Position numbers and translations under genes: made by a program. From positions 1 through 48,883 of the forward strand of contig JAFTGD010000014.1 of the NCBI GenBank assembly GCA_017458065.1: a stretch of DNA of 48,883 bases, written 5' to 3'. This document shows, piece by piece, positions 39,719-48,874 of this stretch; the stretch's first letter is position 1, and every line of letters starts with the position of its first letter. The notes below the pieces were generated by a model that did no database searches, was not told where the DNA came from, and saw only the letters and a program-made list of their open reading frames with translations. The stretch comes from Oscillospiraceae bacterium (GTDB taxonomy: Bacteria; Bacillota; Clostridia; Oscillospirales; Oscillospiraceae).

Positions 39719-40825
39719 ATGAAAGCAAATTCCTATCTGCAGGTTGACCTCCCGGCACTGCGGGCAAACATCCTGCAAATCCAGAAGGAGATCGGCCCGG
39801 GTGCCCGGCTGATCCCGGTTTTGAAGGGAAACGCCTACGGCCTCGGTGCGGTCAGGCTGGCAAAGATGCTTGGCGCCATGGAAGGGATCGACACCTTCGC
39901 CGTGTCGCACGTGGCGGAGGGCCTCACCCTGCGCAGCGCGGGCGTCCGGGAAAAGATCCTGGTGATGAGCCTGCCGCTGGACTTTCAGCTTGAAGAAGCC
40001 GTTCGGCATGAGCTGACCGTCACGCTCGGCAGCTTCCGGCAGTTCCCGCTGCTTCGGGAGCTGGCAGCGAAGAGGGGAGCCCCGATCCCGGTTGCGCTGA
40101 AGCTGGATACGGGCCTGCACCGCATCGGTTTTACGCCCGGCGAGCTGGGGAGGCTCTGTGACGAGCTGAAAACGGCGAAAACAGCGCTGACCGTTACGGA
40201 CACCTTCTCGCACTTTGCCGAAAACGGCGAGGAAGAGGACGACGCGCAGGCCGCGTGCTTCCGGGACTGCATCCGGACCCTGCAAGAGGCGGGGATCGAA
40301 CCGGGGATCTGCCATGTCTCCTCCTCCGCGTCCCTGGAGACCGGGAGGGACTATCTCTTCGACGCGGTCCGCGTCGGACGCCGACTTTTCCTGGATAACC
40401 CCGCAGCCCCGACGGGAAAGATCCGCGAGGCGGTATCCTTCCGGGCCTATCTCGCCGATGTGCGGGAGCGCCATGCGGGTGAGACTCTTGCCTATGGCGG
40501 AAAATTGACGCTCGGGGCGGATACCCGCGTCGGCGTGCTCTCGATCGGCTACGGCGACGGGCTGGACCCCGCGCTGGCGCGGGCGCAGGCGCCGGTCCTG
40601 GTGAACGGGCAGCGGGCAAAGCTGCTGGCCTGCTGCATGGATCAGAGCTTTGTGGACCTGGGAGAGATCCCCTGCGAACCCGGCGACGAGGCGACGCTGT
40701 TCGGCCATGACCGGAACGGCGTCCTGCTGCCGGCGCAGGAGGTCCTGGGACTGATCGGATGCGAAGGCTGCGACCAGACCGTGCGGCTGACAGACCGGGT
40801 GGAGCGTGTCTATCTGGAGGAATAA
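39719..40825 (+). CDS. Alanine racemase-family PLP enzyme
   Basis: A 368-residue fold-type III PLP enzyme. The PLP lysine is in LIPVLKGNAYGLGA and the second catalytic Tyr in LSIGYGDGLDP; the Arg near LHRIGFT is conserved. It interconverts L- and D-alanine or, given its context, possibly another amino acid such as serine or a basic residue; Alr-like racemases of broad range exist. It starts 19 bases after the transporter ATPase with AAGGAAAG upstream, so it is probably co-transcribed under the ARG box. If this is not the cell's main alanine racemase, a true alr should exist elsewhere. Confidence 0.85.
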   Translation: MKANSYLQVDLPALRANILQIQKEIGPGARLIPVLKGNAYGLGAVRLAKMLGAMEGIDTFAVSHVAEGLTLRSAGVREKILVMSLPLDFQLEEAVRHELTVTLGSFRQFPLLRELAAKRGAPIPVALKLDTGLHRIGFTPGELGRLCDELKTAKTALTVTDTFSHFAENGEEEDDAQAACFRDCIRTLQEAGIEPGICHVSSSASLETGRDYLFDAVRVGRRLFLDNPAAPTGKIREAVSFRAYLADVRERHAGETLAYGGKLTLGADTRVGVLSIGYGDGLDPALARAQAPVLVNGQRAKLLACCMDQSFVDLGEIPCEPGDEATLFGHDRNGVLLPAQEVLGLIGCEGCDQTVRLTDRVERVYLEE

Positions 40826-40864
40826 CACACAGAAGCGCTCCAGGAAAACAGAACCTGACAGATA

Positions 40865-40891
40865 TTAGCACTCTTTATACAAGAGTGCTAA
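40865..40891. promoter_or_regulatory. CIRCE element (HrcA operator) before hsp20
   Basis: TTAGCACTC (40865-40873), nine bases, GAGTGCTAA (40883-40891): an exact CIRCE. A CTGACA at 40855-40860 and TATACA at 40876-40881 could be promoter boxes overlapped by it. The leader from here to the hsp20 start is about 135 bases and AT-rich. Confidence 0.93.
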
Positions 40892-41025
40892 TATTCATAT
40901 TTAGGACATATTTTATAGAGGAATTGTTCATAATTGTATGGTATTTTATATACACGATGAAACGAAAGAAATGAATCGTTCATCGAGAACAAAATTTGTA
41001 AATTAAAAATTTGGAGGTATATATC

Positions 41026-41466
41026 ATGTTTGAACTGATTCCTTTTGATCGCAGAGGCAGCAGAGTTTCGGTGTATGATCCGTTCCGGATGTTTGACGAG
41101 ATGGAGCGCAATTTCTTCGGCGGCAACAACCATGCGGCAATGACCGCTTTCCGCACGGACGTGACCGACACGGGCGACGCTTTCGTCCTGGATGCCGAGC
41201 TCCCCGGATTCAAGAAAGAGGACATCAAGATCGATGTCGAGAACGACTGCCTGACCATTTCGGCCGAGCGGAAGCTGGACGAGGAAGAGAAGCAGAAGAA
41301 CTTCATCAAGAGAGAGCGCTTCTACGGCTCCTACAGCAGAAGCTTTGATGTCTCGGGCGTGAACGTCGACGGCATTGAGGCCGAGTACACGGACGGCATC
41401 CTGAAGCTCACCATGCCCAAGAAGGTCGAGACCGTCCCCGCCAGCAGACGGCTGGAAATCAAGTAA
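41026..41466 (+). CDS. Hsp20/alpha-crystallin small heat-shock protein
   Basis: A 146-residue small chaperone. The alpha-crystallin domain covers about residues 38-135 (DVTDTGDAFVLDAELPGFKKEDIKIDVE in pieces, then LTISAERK and YGSYSRSFDVSG), ending in the conserved TDGILKLTMPKK and a short tail ASRRLEIK. It holds unfolding proteins in solution during heat stress. ATG 41026 has TTTGGAGG eight bases upstream. A perfect CIRCE site upstream shows HrcA control, seen most often for groES and dnaK operons; here it drives a single gene followed by a terminator. Confidence 0.95.
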   Translation: MFELIPFDRRGSRVSVYDPFRMFDEMERNFFGGNNHAAMTAFRTDVTDTGDAFVLDAELPGFKKEDIKIDVENDCLTISAERKLDEEEKQKNFIKRERFYGSYSRSFDVSGVNVDGIEAEYTDGILKLTMPKKVETVPASRRLEIK

Positions 41467-41498
41467 GATCCCCATAGAATCTTCCCCTTTCACAGAAG

Positions 41499-41522
41499 AG
41501 GCCGCTTTCGGGCGGCCTTTTT
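41499..41522 (+). terminator. hsp20 terminator
   Basis: AGGCCGC (41499-41505) pairs with GCGGCCT (41512-41518), followed by TTTT. Confidence 0.85.
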
Positions 41523-41524
41523 CG

Positions 41525-41553
41525 TTGCCTGTTTGCGATTGGTGTGGTATAGT
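41525..41553 (+). promoter_or_regulatory. tatD promoter
   Basis: -35 TTGCCT (41525-41530), 17-base spacer, -10 TATAGT (41548-41553), directly behind the hsp20 terminator. Confidence 0.55.
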
Positions 41554-41587
41554 GAGGGGACAAATCACCACAGGGAGAAGGACGGCA

Positions 41588-42352
41588 ATGTATTTTGACA
41601 CCCATGCGCATCTGGACGACAAGGCCTTTGACGAGGACCGGGAGGCTGTGATCGAACGGATCCTTCAGGCGGGCGTAGAGCTGGTGCTCGACCCCGGCTG
41701 CGACGTGCAGAGCAGCCGGAAGGCCGCTCAGATCGCGGAGAGCCATGAGCAGATCTGGTTTGCAACGGGGATCCACCCGGAGGAGCTGGCGGACTTCACG
41801 GAGGACGGGCTGGAGCAGGTGTTTGCGCTTGCGGAGAAGCCGAAGTGTGCCGCAATAGGGGAGATCGGGCTGGACTACTACTGGGACGACAGCCATAAGG
41901 AGGAGCAGAAGCAGCTTTTCCACGCGCAGCTTTCCTTTGCCCGCGAGCGGGATCTGCCCGTCATTGTCCACGACCGGGAAGCGCATGGGGACTGCCTTGC
42001 CATCGTGAAGCAGTATCCCGGGATCCGCGGCGTGTTCCACTGCTATTCCGGCAGCGCCGAGATGGCGGAAGAGCTGCTGAAGATGGGCTGGTACCTGGGC
42101 TTTGACGGACCTGTTACCTATAAGAACGCCCGGAAAGCGCTGGAGGTGCTGAGCGTCTGCCCGGCGGAGCGTATCCTCATTGAGACGGACAGCCCCTATC
42201 TGGCGCCGGTGCCCATGCGCGGAAAGCGCAACGACCCCGGGAACCTCCCGTATATCTGTGCCAGAGTTGCCGAGGTTAAGGGCCTGACCAAGGAGGAAGC
42301 GGCCCGCATCACGCTGGAAAACGGCCGCGCTCTTTTCCGGATCGGAGCCTGA
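41588..42352 (+). CDS. tatD: TatD-family metal-dependent hydrolase/DNase
   Basis: A 254-residue TIM-barrel hydrolase with all family metal motifs: FDTHAHLDD, GEIGLDYYWDD, IVHDREAHGDCL, FHCYSGS and IETDSPYLAPVP. TatD proteins are 3'-5' exonucleases acting on DNA and are metal dependent. ATG 41588 is chosen because GGGAGAAGGACGGCA precedes it and the family begins MYFDTHAHLD; the longer frame to 41525 overlaps the promoter. Standard length. Confidence 0.94.
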   Translation: MYFDTHAHLDDKAFDEDREAVIERILQAGVELVLDPGCDVQSSRKAAQIAESHEQIWFATGIHPEELADFTEDGLEQVFALAEKPKCAAIGEIGLDYYWDDSHKEEQKQLFHAQLSFARERDLPVIVHDREAHGDCLAIVKQYPGIRGVFHCYSGSAEMAEELLKMGWYLGFDGPVTYKNARKALEVLSVCPAERILIETDSPYLAPVPMRGKRNDPGNLPYICARVAEVKGLTKEEAARITLENGRALFRIGA

Positions 42353-42387
42353 GGGGGCGCCGGTGGGGAAGAATTCACGGATTATTA

Positions 42388-42416
42388 TTGAATCAGAAAC
42401 GCTTTGGATGTAAAAT
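42388..42416 (+). promoter_or_regulatory. Promoter of the VanY-type gene
   Basis: -35 TTGAAT (42388-42393), 17-base spacer, -10 TAAAAT (42411-42416), 37 bases before the start codon. Confidence 0.55.
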
Positions 42417-42453
42417 ACCACTGCAAACCACGGAAAAGGAGGCAGTTGCATAG

Positions 42454-43266
42454 ATGAAGAACCGAGTCGCATGGCTGCTGTGCATGGCTGCCCTGTCGCT
42501 GGTCCTCGCCGGGATCGTGCTGTCCAGGCTGGAGGCAAAGACGGATATCATTTTCGGCGGGATGGACGGCGCGATCGTCTCCACCGATACCTATGTATAC
42601 GAAGACCCGAACAAGGCCGAAGAGACGGAAGAGGAAGTGGACGACGGCTGGCCGGATATTGACATCACGCAGGGCCAGTACCGCATGGTTAACGACGATA
42701 CGGAGTTTCTTCTGCCGTCCTCCTTTGAGCCGACCTGCGGCGTGATCGACGGGACCAAATACATGATGTTCGACGCGGACTATCTGCCATATCTGAACGC
42801 CATGATCCACGCTGCGGAGGAGGCCGGACACACGGTGTACATCGCCGCGGCATACCGGACCTATTCCTACCAGACCCAGATGTTCAACGCCAAGGCCAGC
42901 CAGCTGGCAGGGGATATCGACTACATGGACCCGCGCTATCAGCAGTATGCCGAAAAGGCCAAGACCATCGTCATGTATCCCGGCAGCAGCGAGCACCAGC
43001 TGGGGCTCGCCGTGGATATCATGGACCGGCAGCGCAAGAGCCTGATTTATGAGAACATGGACCAGGAGCTTTTTGCCTGGCTGGATGCGCACTGCGCGGA
43101 GTACGGCTTCATTAAGCGCTATCCGACGCGCAAGCTGCTTCTGACCGGCTGGGACGAGCCATGGCACTACCGCTATGTCGGCGTCGAGGCCGCTACCTAT
43201 ATCATGGAGCACGGCATCTGCTATGAGGAGTTCTACAAACACTATATGCCGGACTTCAAATACTGA
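42454..43266 (+). CDS. Membrane-anchored D-Ala-D-Ala carboxypeptidase (M15B, VanY-type)
   Basis: A 270-residue protein with an N-terminal membrane helix or signal (residues 7-26), an acidic linker (EETEEEVDDGWPD), and an M15B peptidase domain from about residue 100. Zinc ligands and catalytic residues are visible in SSEHQLGLAVDIMD (His, Asp) and DEPWHYRYVG (Glu, His); YRTYSYQTQMF carries the conserved Arg. It trims the terminal D-alanine of cell-wall stem peptides. ATG 42454 follows AAAAGGAGGCAGTTGCATAG. No van resistance genes are nearby, so a housekeeping role is likely. Confidence 0.92.
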   Translation: MKNRVAWLLCMAALSLVLAGIVLSRLEAKTDIIFGGMDGAIVSTDTYVYEDPNKAEETEEEVDDGWPDIDITQGQYRMVNDDTEFLLPSSFEPTCGVIDGTKYMMFDADYLPYLNAMIHAAEEAGHTVYIAAAYRTYSYQTQMFNAKASQLAGDIDYMDPRYQQYAEKAKTIVMYPGSSEHQLGLAVDIMDRQRKSLIYENMDQELFAWLDAHCAEYGFIKRYPTRKLLLTGWDEPWHYRYVGVEAATYIMEHGICYEEFYKHYMPDFKY

Positions 43267-43285
43267 ATGAAAATGAAAAAAACAC

Positions 43286-43314
43286 TTGCCAAACGCCGAA
43301 GAAAGTGCTATGAT
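43286..43314 (+). promoter_or_regulatory. rimP-infB operon promoter
   Basis: -35 TTGCCA (43286-43291), 17-base spacer, -10 TATGAT (43309-43314). Confidence 0.65.
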
Positions 43315-43341
43315 ACCTCCAGCGTTATGAAGTGATCCTGA

Positions 43342-43369
43342 AGAGTGGGTTTGTGCCCACTCTTTTTTG
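43342..43369 (+). terminator. Attenuator-like hairpin in the rimP leader
   Basis: AGAGTGGG (43342-43349), loop TTTGTG, CCCACTCT (43356-43363), then TTTTT: a full intrinsic terminator only about 22 bases from the predicted start of transcription and before rimP. It is probably a control point, since NusA, made by this operon, modulates pausing and termination. Confidence 0.75.
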
Positions 43370-43392
43370 TGAAGATTGGAGGCTCATACGGC

Positions 43393-43848
43393 ATGAGCAA
43401 GCTGACAGACAAAATCGCGGAGATCGCGCGGCCGGTCGTGGAAGACGAGGGCTGCAGCCTCTGGGACGTGGAATATGTCCGGGAGGCTGGGACCTGGTAT
43501 CTGCGCGTGTTTATCGACAGAGAAGGCGGCGTCTCCATTGACGACTGCGAGCGCATCAGCAGGCGGCTGGATCCGATCCTGGACGAGAAGGACCCGATCC
43601 CCGACAGTTACGTCTTTGAAGTGGGGTCCGCCGGGGCGGACCGGGAACTGAAGCGCCCGGGGGATTTTGAACAGTTCATGGGCGAAGAGGTCGAGGTCAG
43701 GCTTTATCGGCCTGTCGCGGGCAGCAAGCGTTACACCGGCACGCTGTCCGGCTACGAGGACGGGGCGGTCAGCATCCGGCAGGGCGAGAACGACCTGCGC
43801 TTTGAGAAGGAGCAGATCGCACAGGTGCGCCTGTATGTGACCATCTGA
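43393..43848 (+). CDS. rimP: Ribosome maturation factor RimP
   Basis: A 151-residue RimP protein (SKLTDKIAEIARPVVEDEGC, LWDVEYVREAGTWYLRVFID, DDCERISRRLDPILDEKDPI, then YVFEVGSAGADRELKRPGDF and a C-terminal SH3-like barrel). It assists 30S subunit maturation. ATG 43393 lies after GATTGGAGGC. First gene of the rimP-nusA-rnpM-ylxQ-infB operon. Confidence 0.94.
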   Translation: MSKLTDKIAEIARPVVEDEGCSLWDVEYVREAGTWYLRVFIDREGGVSIDDCERISRRLDPILDEKDPIPDSYVFEVGSAGADRELKRPGDFEQFMGEEVEVRLYRPVAGSKRYTGTLSGYEDGAVSIRQGENDLRFEKEQIAQVRLYVTI

Positions 43849-43925
43849 GCGGCAGAACGGCAATTATCACTATATAAATATCAAAATAATAAGTACAGAA
43901 GATCAGAAACGGAGAGCATGTCATC

Positions 43926-44978
43926 ATGAATGCAGAATTCTTTGCAGCCATAGAAGATATCGAGAAAGAAAAGGGTATCCCCAGAGACTATATGTACGAT
44001 AAGATCCGCCAGGCGATGCTGGCGGCCTTCCGCCGTGACCATCCGGAGAACGAGGACAATGTCGAGATCATCCTGGATGAGGAGAAGAAGCGTATCGACA
44101 TGCAGGTTAACAAGCTTGTTGTGGAAGAAGTGACCGATCCCGCCCATGAGATCGATCCGGACGCCGCAAAGAGAATTTCCAAGCGGGCGAAGGTCGGCGA
44201 CACGGTGGCGATCCCCGTCGAGACCAAAAAGTTCGGCCGTATCGCGGCACAGGCCGCCAAGCAGGTGATCATCCAGGGCATCCGCGAGGCCGAGCGCGGC
44301 CTGGTCTATGAGGAGTTCACCTCCAAGGAGCACGAGATCCTCACCGGTATCGTCTCCCATGTGGAGCCGCGCAACGGAAGCGTCTCCATCCGCATTTCTT
44401 CCAACAGCGAGTACACCGAGGCGCTGCTCCCGGCGAACGAGCGCGTGCGCGGGGAAGAACTGGTCGAGGGCGACCGCATCAAGGTCTATGTGGTGGAGGT
44501 CAAAAACGCCACCAGAGGCCCGCAGGTTATGATCAGCCGGACCCATCCGGGCCTGGTGAAGCGTCTTTTCGAGCTGGAAGTGCCCGAGATCTACGACGGC
44601 ACGGTGGAGATCAAGTCCATCGCCCGCGAGGCGGGCAGCCGGACCAAGATGGCGGTCCTCAGCAACGACCCCAACGTGGACGCTATCGGCTCGTGCGTCG
44701 GACCCAAGGGCGCGCGTGTGGCCGAGATCGTCGATGAGCTCGGCGGTGAGAAGATCGACATCGTCAATTACAGCGAGATCCCCGAGGACTACATCGCCGC
44801 CGCACTCAGCCCCTCCGAGGTGGTCAGCGTGACCATGCTGGAGGACGGCAAGAGCTGCCAGGTCGTGGTTCCGGATTCGCAGCTCTCCCTCGCCATCGGC
44901 AAGGAAGGGCAGAACGCCCGTCTTGCGGCAAAGCTGACCGGCTATAAGATCGACATCAAGCCGGCTTCCCAGGTATAA
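43926..44978 (+). CDS. nusA: Transcription termination/antitermination factor NusA
   Basis: A 350-residue NusA: N-terminal RNA polymerase-binding domain (1-125), S1 domain ([21 protein letters not shown]), KH1 ([19 protein letters not shown]) and KH2 ([24 protein letters not shown]). It lacks the C-terminal acidic repeats of enterobacteria, as usual in Bacillota. It binds RNA polymerase and RNA, affecting pausing and termination. ATG 43926 follows CGGAGAGCATGTC. It may act on its own operon's leader hairpin. Confidence 0.96.
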   Translation: MNAEFFAAIEDIEKEKGIPRDYMYDKIRQAMLAAFRRDHPENEDNVEIILDEEKKRIDMQVNKLVVEEVTDPAHEIDPDAAKRISKRAKVGDTVAIPVETKKFGRIAAQAAKQVIIQGIREAERGLVYEEFTSKEHEILTGIVSHVEPRNGSVSIRISSNSEYTEALLPANERVRGEELVEGDRIKVYVVEVKNATRGPQVMISRTHPGLVKRLFELEVPEIYDGTVEIKSIAREAGSRTKMAVLSNDPNVDAIGSCVGPKGARVAEIVDELGGEKIDIVNYSEIPEDYIAAALSPSEVVSVTMLEDGKSCQVVVPDSQLSLAIGKEGQNARLAAKLTGYKIDIKPASQV

Positions 44979-44982
44979 CAAT

Positions 44983-45264
44983 ATGCCCACCGCGCCGAAA
45001 AAGATCCCCATGCGGCAGTGTGTCGGCTGCCGTGAACACAAGCCCAAGCGGGAGCTTGTTCGGGTTGTGAGATCCCCGGAGGGGACGGTCGGGCTGGACT
45101 TCAGCGGGAAGGCAAACGGACGCGGGGCCTACCTCTGTCATGATCCGGAGTGCCTCCGGAAGGCGGTGCGCAGCCGCGCGCTGGAGCGCGCGTTTTCCGC
45201 GCAGGTTCTGCCGGAGGTAATCTCCCGGCTGGAGAAGGAGCTGACTGAGAACCGTGCAGAGTGA
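44983..45264 (+). CDS. rnpM: YlxR/RnpM family RNA-binding protein
   Basis: A 93-residue YlxR protein with PMRQCVGCREHKPKRELVRVV and GRGAYLCHDPECLRKAV. In Bacillus subtilis the homologue (RnpM) binds the RNase P RNA and modulates it. It starts four bases after the nusA stop and overlaps the ylxQ start. Confidence 0.9.
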   Translation: MPTAPKKIPMRQCVGCREHKPKRELVRVVRSPEGTVGLDFSGKANGRGAYLCHDPECLRKAVRSRALERAFSAQVLPEVISRLEKELTENRAE

Positions 45265-45574
45265 CTTGCTGCGTTTCCTGGGCCTGATGCGGAAGGCCGG
45301 GAAGCTCTCCCTCGGAGAGCAGGGGACCGGACAGGCGGCCCGCGCCGGAAAGGCGAAGCTGATCCTGCTGGCGTCCGACGCATCCGCGAACGCGCTGGAC
45401 CGCGCGGAAGGCTTTGCGCGGCGCGCCGGGGCGCCCCTGATCCGCCTGAGCGCGACGAAGGAGGAGCTTGCCTCCGCCCTCGGCGTGGCGGGAGGCTCGA
45501 TGGGGGCGGTCTGTGACGACGGATTTGCAAAGGCGCTGACGGAGAAGTTCCCAGACGATACGGAAAGAATATAA
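45254..45574 (+). CDS. ylxQ: L7Ae-like RNA-binding protein YlxQ
   Basis: A 106-residue L7Ae/L30e-family protein (LLRFLGLMRKAGKLSLGEQG, AKLILLASDASANALDRAE, VCDDGFAKAL), expected to bind kink-turn RNA. GTG 45254 is inside the 3' end of ylxR (11-base overlap), giving coupled translation in the nusA operon. Confidence 0.88.
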   Translation: MQSDLLRFLGLMRKAGKLSLGEQGTGQAARAGKAKLILLASDASANALDRAEGFARRAGAPLIRLSATKEELASALGVAGGSMGAVCDDGFAKALTEKFPDDTERI

Positions 45575-45619
45575 GGCAATGTCCGGCTTCGGCCGGAAGG
45601 GATAGATAGGAGAATGCTT

Positions 45620-48025
45620 ATGGCTATGATGAAATACCGGGTTCATGAGGTGGCGAAAGACTTTAATACGACGTCGAAGGTGATCACGCAGATTCTCACC
45701 GATTATCTGAAGCCGCCGAAGAACCACATGCAGGTTCTCGAGAATCCGGAGCTGGATGTCATCTTTGAGTACATGACCCAGCACAACCAGGTCGCAAGCC
45801 TCGAGGATATCTTCAAGGTCGCACCGCCGGAGAAGAAGCCGGAACCGCAGCCCGAGACGGCGGCGGAGGAGAAGGCCGCTCCCGCGGGGAAGGCCGCGGA
45901 GACCCGCGGCAAGGCGCCGGTCCAGCCGCAGGGACAGACCCAGCAGAAGTCTGCCCAGCCGCAGGCACAGAGCCAGCAGAGCGCCCAGCCGCAGAAGAAG
46001 AAAGAGAACAAGCCGCACGTGCCCCGTCAGGTGGCGGAGAAGCGTGTGGTCGATACCCGCGGCGGCGCAGCCGTGAACATCGAGAAGTACAACGAGAAGT
46101 TCGAGGATATGGCCGGCAACAAGGCCAACTCTTCCAAGATGCGCAGCGGCGGCAACGGCAACAAGGAGAAGATCAAGTCCCAGGCCAAGCAGCGCCAGCA
46201 GGCGCAGCAGCAGTCCCCGGCCAAGCGGCGTCAGGAGGAGCGGGACAGACAGAACCGGCTCCAGAGAGAGCTTGCCAAGAAGAAGCCCCTGGTCGTGGAG
46301 ATCCCCGATCAGATCGCCGTCGGCGAGCTGGCTTCCCGCATGAAGAAGACCGCTTCCGAGGTCATCAAGCAGCTGATGAAGTCCGGCGTGTTCGCGTCGG
46401 TGTCCGAGATCATCGATTACGACACTGCGGCGCTGGTCGCGATGGAGCTCGGCTGTGAGGTGAAGAAGGAAGTCATCGTCACGGTGGAAGAGCGTCTCAT
46501 CGACGCCACCCCGGATAAGGAAGAGGATCTGCAGCCCCGCGCTCCGGTCGTGGTGGTCATGGGCCACGTCGACCACGGTAAGACCTCGCTGCTGGACTAC
46601 ATCCGCCACGCGAACGTCGTCTCCGGCGAGGCGGGCGGCATCACCCAGCATATCGGCGCCTACACCGTCGAGATCAACGGCAACCCCATCACCTTCCTGG
46701 ATACCCCGGGCCACGAGGCCTTTACCTCCATGCGTGCCCGCGGCGCCATGGTGACGGATATTGCGATCCTGGTGGTCGCGGCGGACGACGGTATCATGCC
46801 GCAGACGGTTGAGAGCATTAACCACGCCAAGGCGGCGGGCATCCCGGTCGTCGTGGCGATCAACAAAATGGATACCGTCGGCGCCAACCCTGACCGCATC
46901 AAGCAGCAGCTGACCGAGTACGATCTGGTCAGTGAAGAGTGGGGCGGCGACACCATCATCTGCCCGATCTCCGCCAAGACCGGTATGGGCATTGACAACC
47001 TTCTGGAGAACCTGGTCATTCTGGCCGAGGTCCAGGAGCTGAAGGCCAACCCGAATCGCGCCGCCAGCGGCGCGGTCATCGAAGCGCGTCTGGACAAGGG
47101 CCGCGGCCCGATCATGACCGTGCTGGTGCAGAACGGTACCCTGAAGACCGGCGATATCATCATCGCGGGCAGCTCTGTCGGCCGCGTGCGTACGATGATC
47201 GACGACAAGGGACGCCGCGTCACTGAGGCCGGCCCCTCCACGCCGGTTGAGATCTCCGGTATGTCCGAAGTGCCGAGCGCCGGCGACACCTTCAACGCGG
47301 TCAAGGACGAGCGCATGGCGCGCGAGCTGGCCGAGGAGCGCCGTCAGTCGGCAAACGCCGGCGGCCCGGTGAAGAAGGTCTCGCTGGAGGATCTGTTCAG
47401 CCAGATCCAGGCGGGCGAGATGAAGACGCTGAACCTGATCGTCAAGGCCGACGTCCAGGGCTCCGCCGAGGCGGTGAAGTCTTCTCTGGAGAAGATCTCC
47501 AACGACGAGGTCCGCGTCAGAGTGATCCACAGCGCCGTCGGCGCGATCTCCGAGTCGGACGTCATGCTGGCTGCGACTTCGGATGCGATCATTGTCGGCT
47601 TCAACGTGCGCCCGGACAACGCCGCCCGCGACAGCGCGGCGCGCAGCAACGTGGATATCCGGCTCTACCGCGTCATCTATGACTGCATCAACGAGATCCA
47701 GGATGCCATGAAGGGCATGCTGGCGCCGAAGTACAAGGAGAACATCATCGGCCATGCCGAGGTACGCGAGACCTACAAGGTTTCCAAGGTCGGCACGGTG
47801 TGCGGCTGCTACTGCACCGACGGCAAGATCCAGCGCGGCTGCGACGTGCGCGTGCTGCGTGACAACATCGTCATCCATGAGGGCAGCCTCGCCTCCCTGC
47901 GCCGCTTTAAGGACGACGTGCGCGAGGTCGCATCGGGCTATGAGTGCGGCATGCAGATCGAGAAGTTCAACGACGTCAAGGTCGGCGATGTGATCGAGTG
48001 CTTCGTGATGGAGCAGATCACCTGA
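45620..48025 (+). CDS. infB: Translation initiation factor IF-2
   Basis: An 801-residue IF-2. The N-terminal helix domain ([20 protein letters not shown]) is followed by a long Gln/Lys/Ala-rich linker (about residues 80-210), then IF2_N ([20 protein letters not shown]), the GTPase domain with G1 [10 protein letters not shown]3 DTPGHEAF and G4 NKMD, and domains III and IV to the end. It brings initiator tRNA to the 30S subunit. ATG 45620 has ATAGGAG seven bases upstream; the in-frame ATG at 45614 is too close to that site. A strong terminator follows, closing the operon. Confidence 0.96.
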   Translation: MAMMKYRVHEVAKDFNTTSKVITQILTDYLKPPKNHMQVLENPELDVIFEYMTQHNQVASLEDIFKVAPPEKKPEPQPETAAEEKAAPAGKAAETRGKAPVQPQGQTQQKSAQPQAQSQQSAQPQKKKENKPHVPRQVAEKRVVDTRGGAAVNIEKYNEKFEDMAGNKANSSKMRSGGNGNKEKIKSQAKQRQQAQQQSPAKRRQEERDRQNRLQRELAKKKPLVVEIPDQIAVGELASRMKKTASEVIKQLMKSGVFASVSEIIDYDTAALVAMELGCEVKKEVIVTVEERLIDATPDKEEDLQPRAPVVVVMGHVDHGKTSLLDYIRHANVVSGEAGGITQHIGAYTVEINGNPITFLDTPGHEAFTSMRARGAMVTDIAILVVAADDGIMPQTVESINHAKAAGIPVVVAINKMDTVGANPDRIKQQLTEYDLVSEEWGGDTIICPISAKTGMGIDNLLENLVILAEVQELKANPNRAASGAVIEARLDKGRGPIMTVLVQNGTLKTGDIIIAGSSVGRVRTMIDDKGRRVTEAGPSTPVEISGMSEVPSAGDTFNAVKDERMARELAEERRQSANAGGPVKKVSLEDLFSQIQAGEMKTLNLIVKADVQGSAEAVKSSLEKISNDEVRVRVIHSAVGAISESDVMLAATSDAIIVGFNVRPDNAARDSAARSNVDIRLYRVIYDCINEIQDAMKGMLAPKYKENIIGHAEVRETYKVSKVGTVCGCYCTDGKIQRGCDVRVLRDNIVIHEGSLASLRRFKDDVREVASGYECGMQIEKFNDVKVGDVIECFVMEQIT

Positions 48026-48090
48026 TTGAAAAATAGCGAAAAAGTACAAAAAAGCCGAAAAGCTCGGATTAAAAGATAAATAGGCAAAAA

Positions 48091-48132
48091 AGATACACAT
48101 TCAGGAGCGTTTCCTGAATGTGTATCTTTTTT
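48091..48132 (+). terminator. Strong terminator of the infB operon
   Basis: AGATACACATTCAGGA (48091-48106) pairs perfectly with TCCTGAATGTGTATCT (48112-48127), then TTTTT. Confidence 0.9.
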
Positions 48133-48214
48133 CGTCAGTTTACGTATTTTCTCATATCTTTTCATAAGTTCTCATCAAATCAGGGAGAAATTGAATAAAT
48201 ACTGAGTAAGTTTT

Positions 48215-48769
48215 TTGAAATGTAAGAGCGGTAGGACAACGAGGGACTATGCAATGCTTGCTACTACTTTTCGGGTTTGCCCGATTTATGTCCTTATACG
48301 GGGGAAATTATCGCTGGGGATGATGTTCTGCAGTATGGTGTCTCTGACAACTTCTTACTACATGCTGATCGACCATGTTTGGCTGTCTGTGGGGATCACC
48401 GTTTTGAAGGATGGCGTGTTTTATTCTGTCCTCCCCATCCTTGGGTCGGTGCTGCTGAATGATACCGGCATGTGGGCTGCTTTTGCTGCTGCGCCATTGA
48501 TCGCGCTGGCGCTATCGTTTCTGTTTATCAGGATCCGCTTTGGTAAAGCGCGCTTCCCATATCTCTTGGATGATTCAAGCACGGACATCGTCGTCATAGA
48601 GGATACCCTGACGCCGGAAAGCTGCGCGCAGCTCTCCGAGCGTGTGGATGCGGCGATTCGGGAACGGGGATGTCCGCAAGCTATCGCCGCAAAGGCGGCG
48701 TTGTTTGCCGAAGAAATCGGATTGACGATTCTGGAGAAAAACGGAGTCATCTGCACCCATGGTGGGTGA
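48215..48769 (+). pseudogene. Fragment of a membrane (MATE-like)/HATPase-type protein
   Basis: About 184 codons read as the middle of a larger protein: three hydrophobic helices (about residues 30-55, 62-82, 85-110), then a soluble start (VVIEDTLTPESCAQLSERVDAAIRERG and AAKAALFAEEIGLTILEKNG) resembling the first helix of a histidine-kinase-like ATPase domain (N-box with Glu). Some Clostridia have proteins joining a MatE-like membrane half to an RsbW-like ATPase domain; this looks like one with both ends missing, since it stops eight residues after the N-box. The first 20 codons look non-coding and no ribosome site is present. Called a decayed gene on this basis. Confidence 0.5.
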
Positions 48770-48815
48770 GAATAATTAACAACGGAATATAGAAAAGCCA
48801 CTGCGAATCTCCTAA

Positions 48816-48874
48816 TATACTGAGTTGCGACACAACAGCGAAGGAGAAGAGCAATGGCTTCGCAACTCAGTATA
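48816..48874. repeat. 15-bp inverted repeat overlapping the start of the next gene
   Basis: TATACTGAGTTGCGA (48816-48830) and TCGCAACTCAGTATA (48860-48874) are perfect inverted copies, with TAA-like extensions. The right arm lies inside the first codons of the gene starting at 48854. It could be an operator, an RNA hairpin hiding the ribosome site between the arms, or a mobile-element end. Confidence 0.6.

Noticed and set aside
45101-48100. 999-codon open frame opposite infB
   Set aside because: Antisense shadow of ylxR, ylxQ and infB with no recognisable domain.
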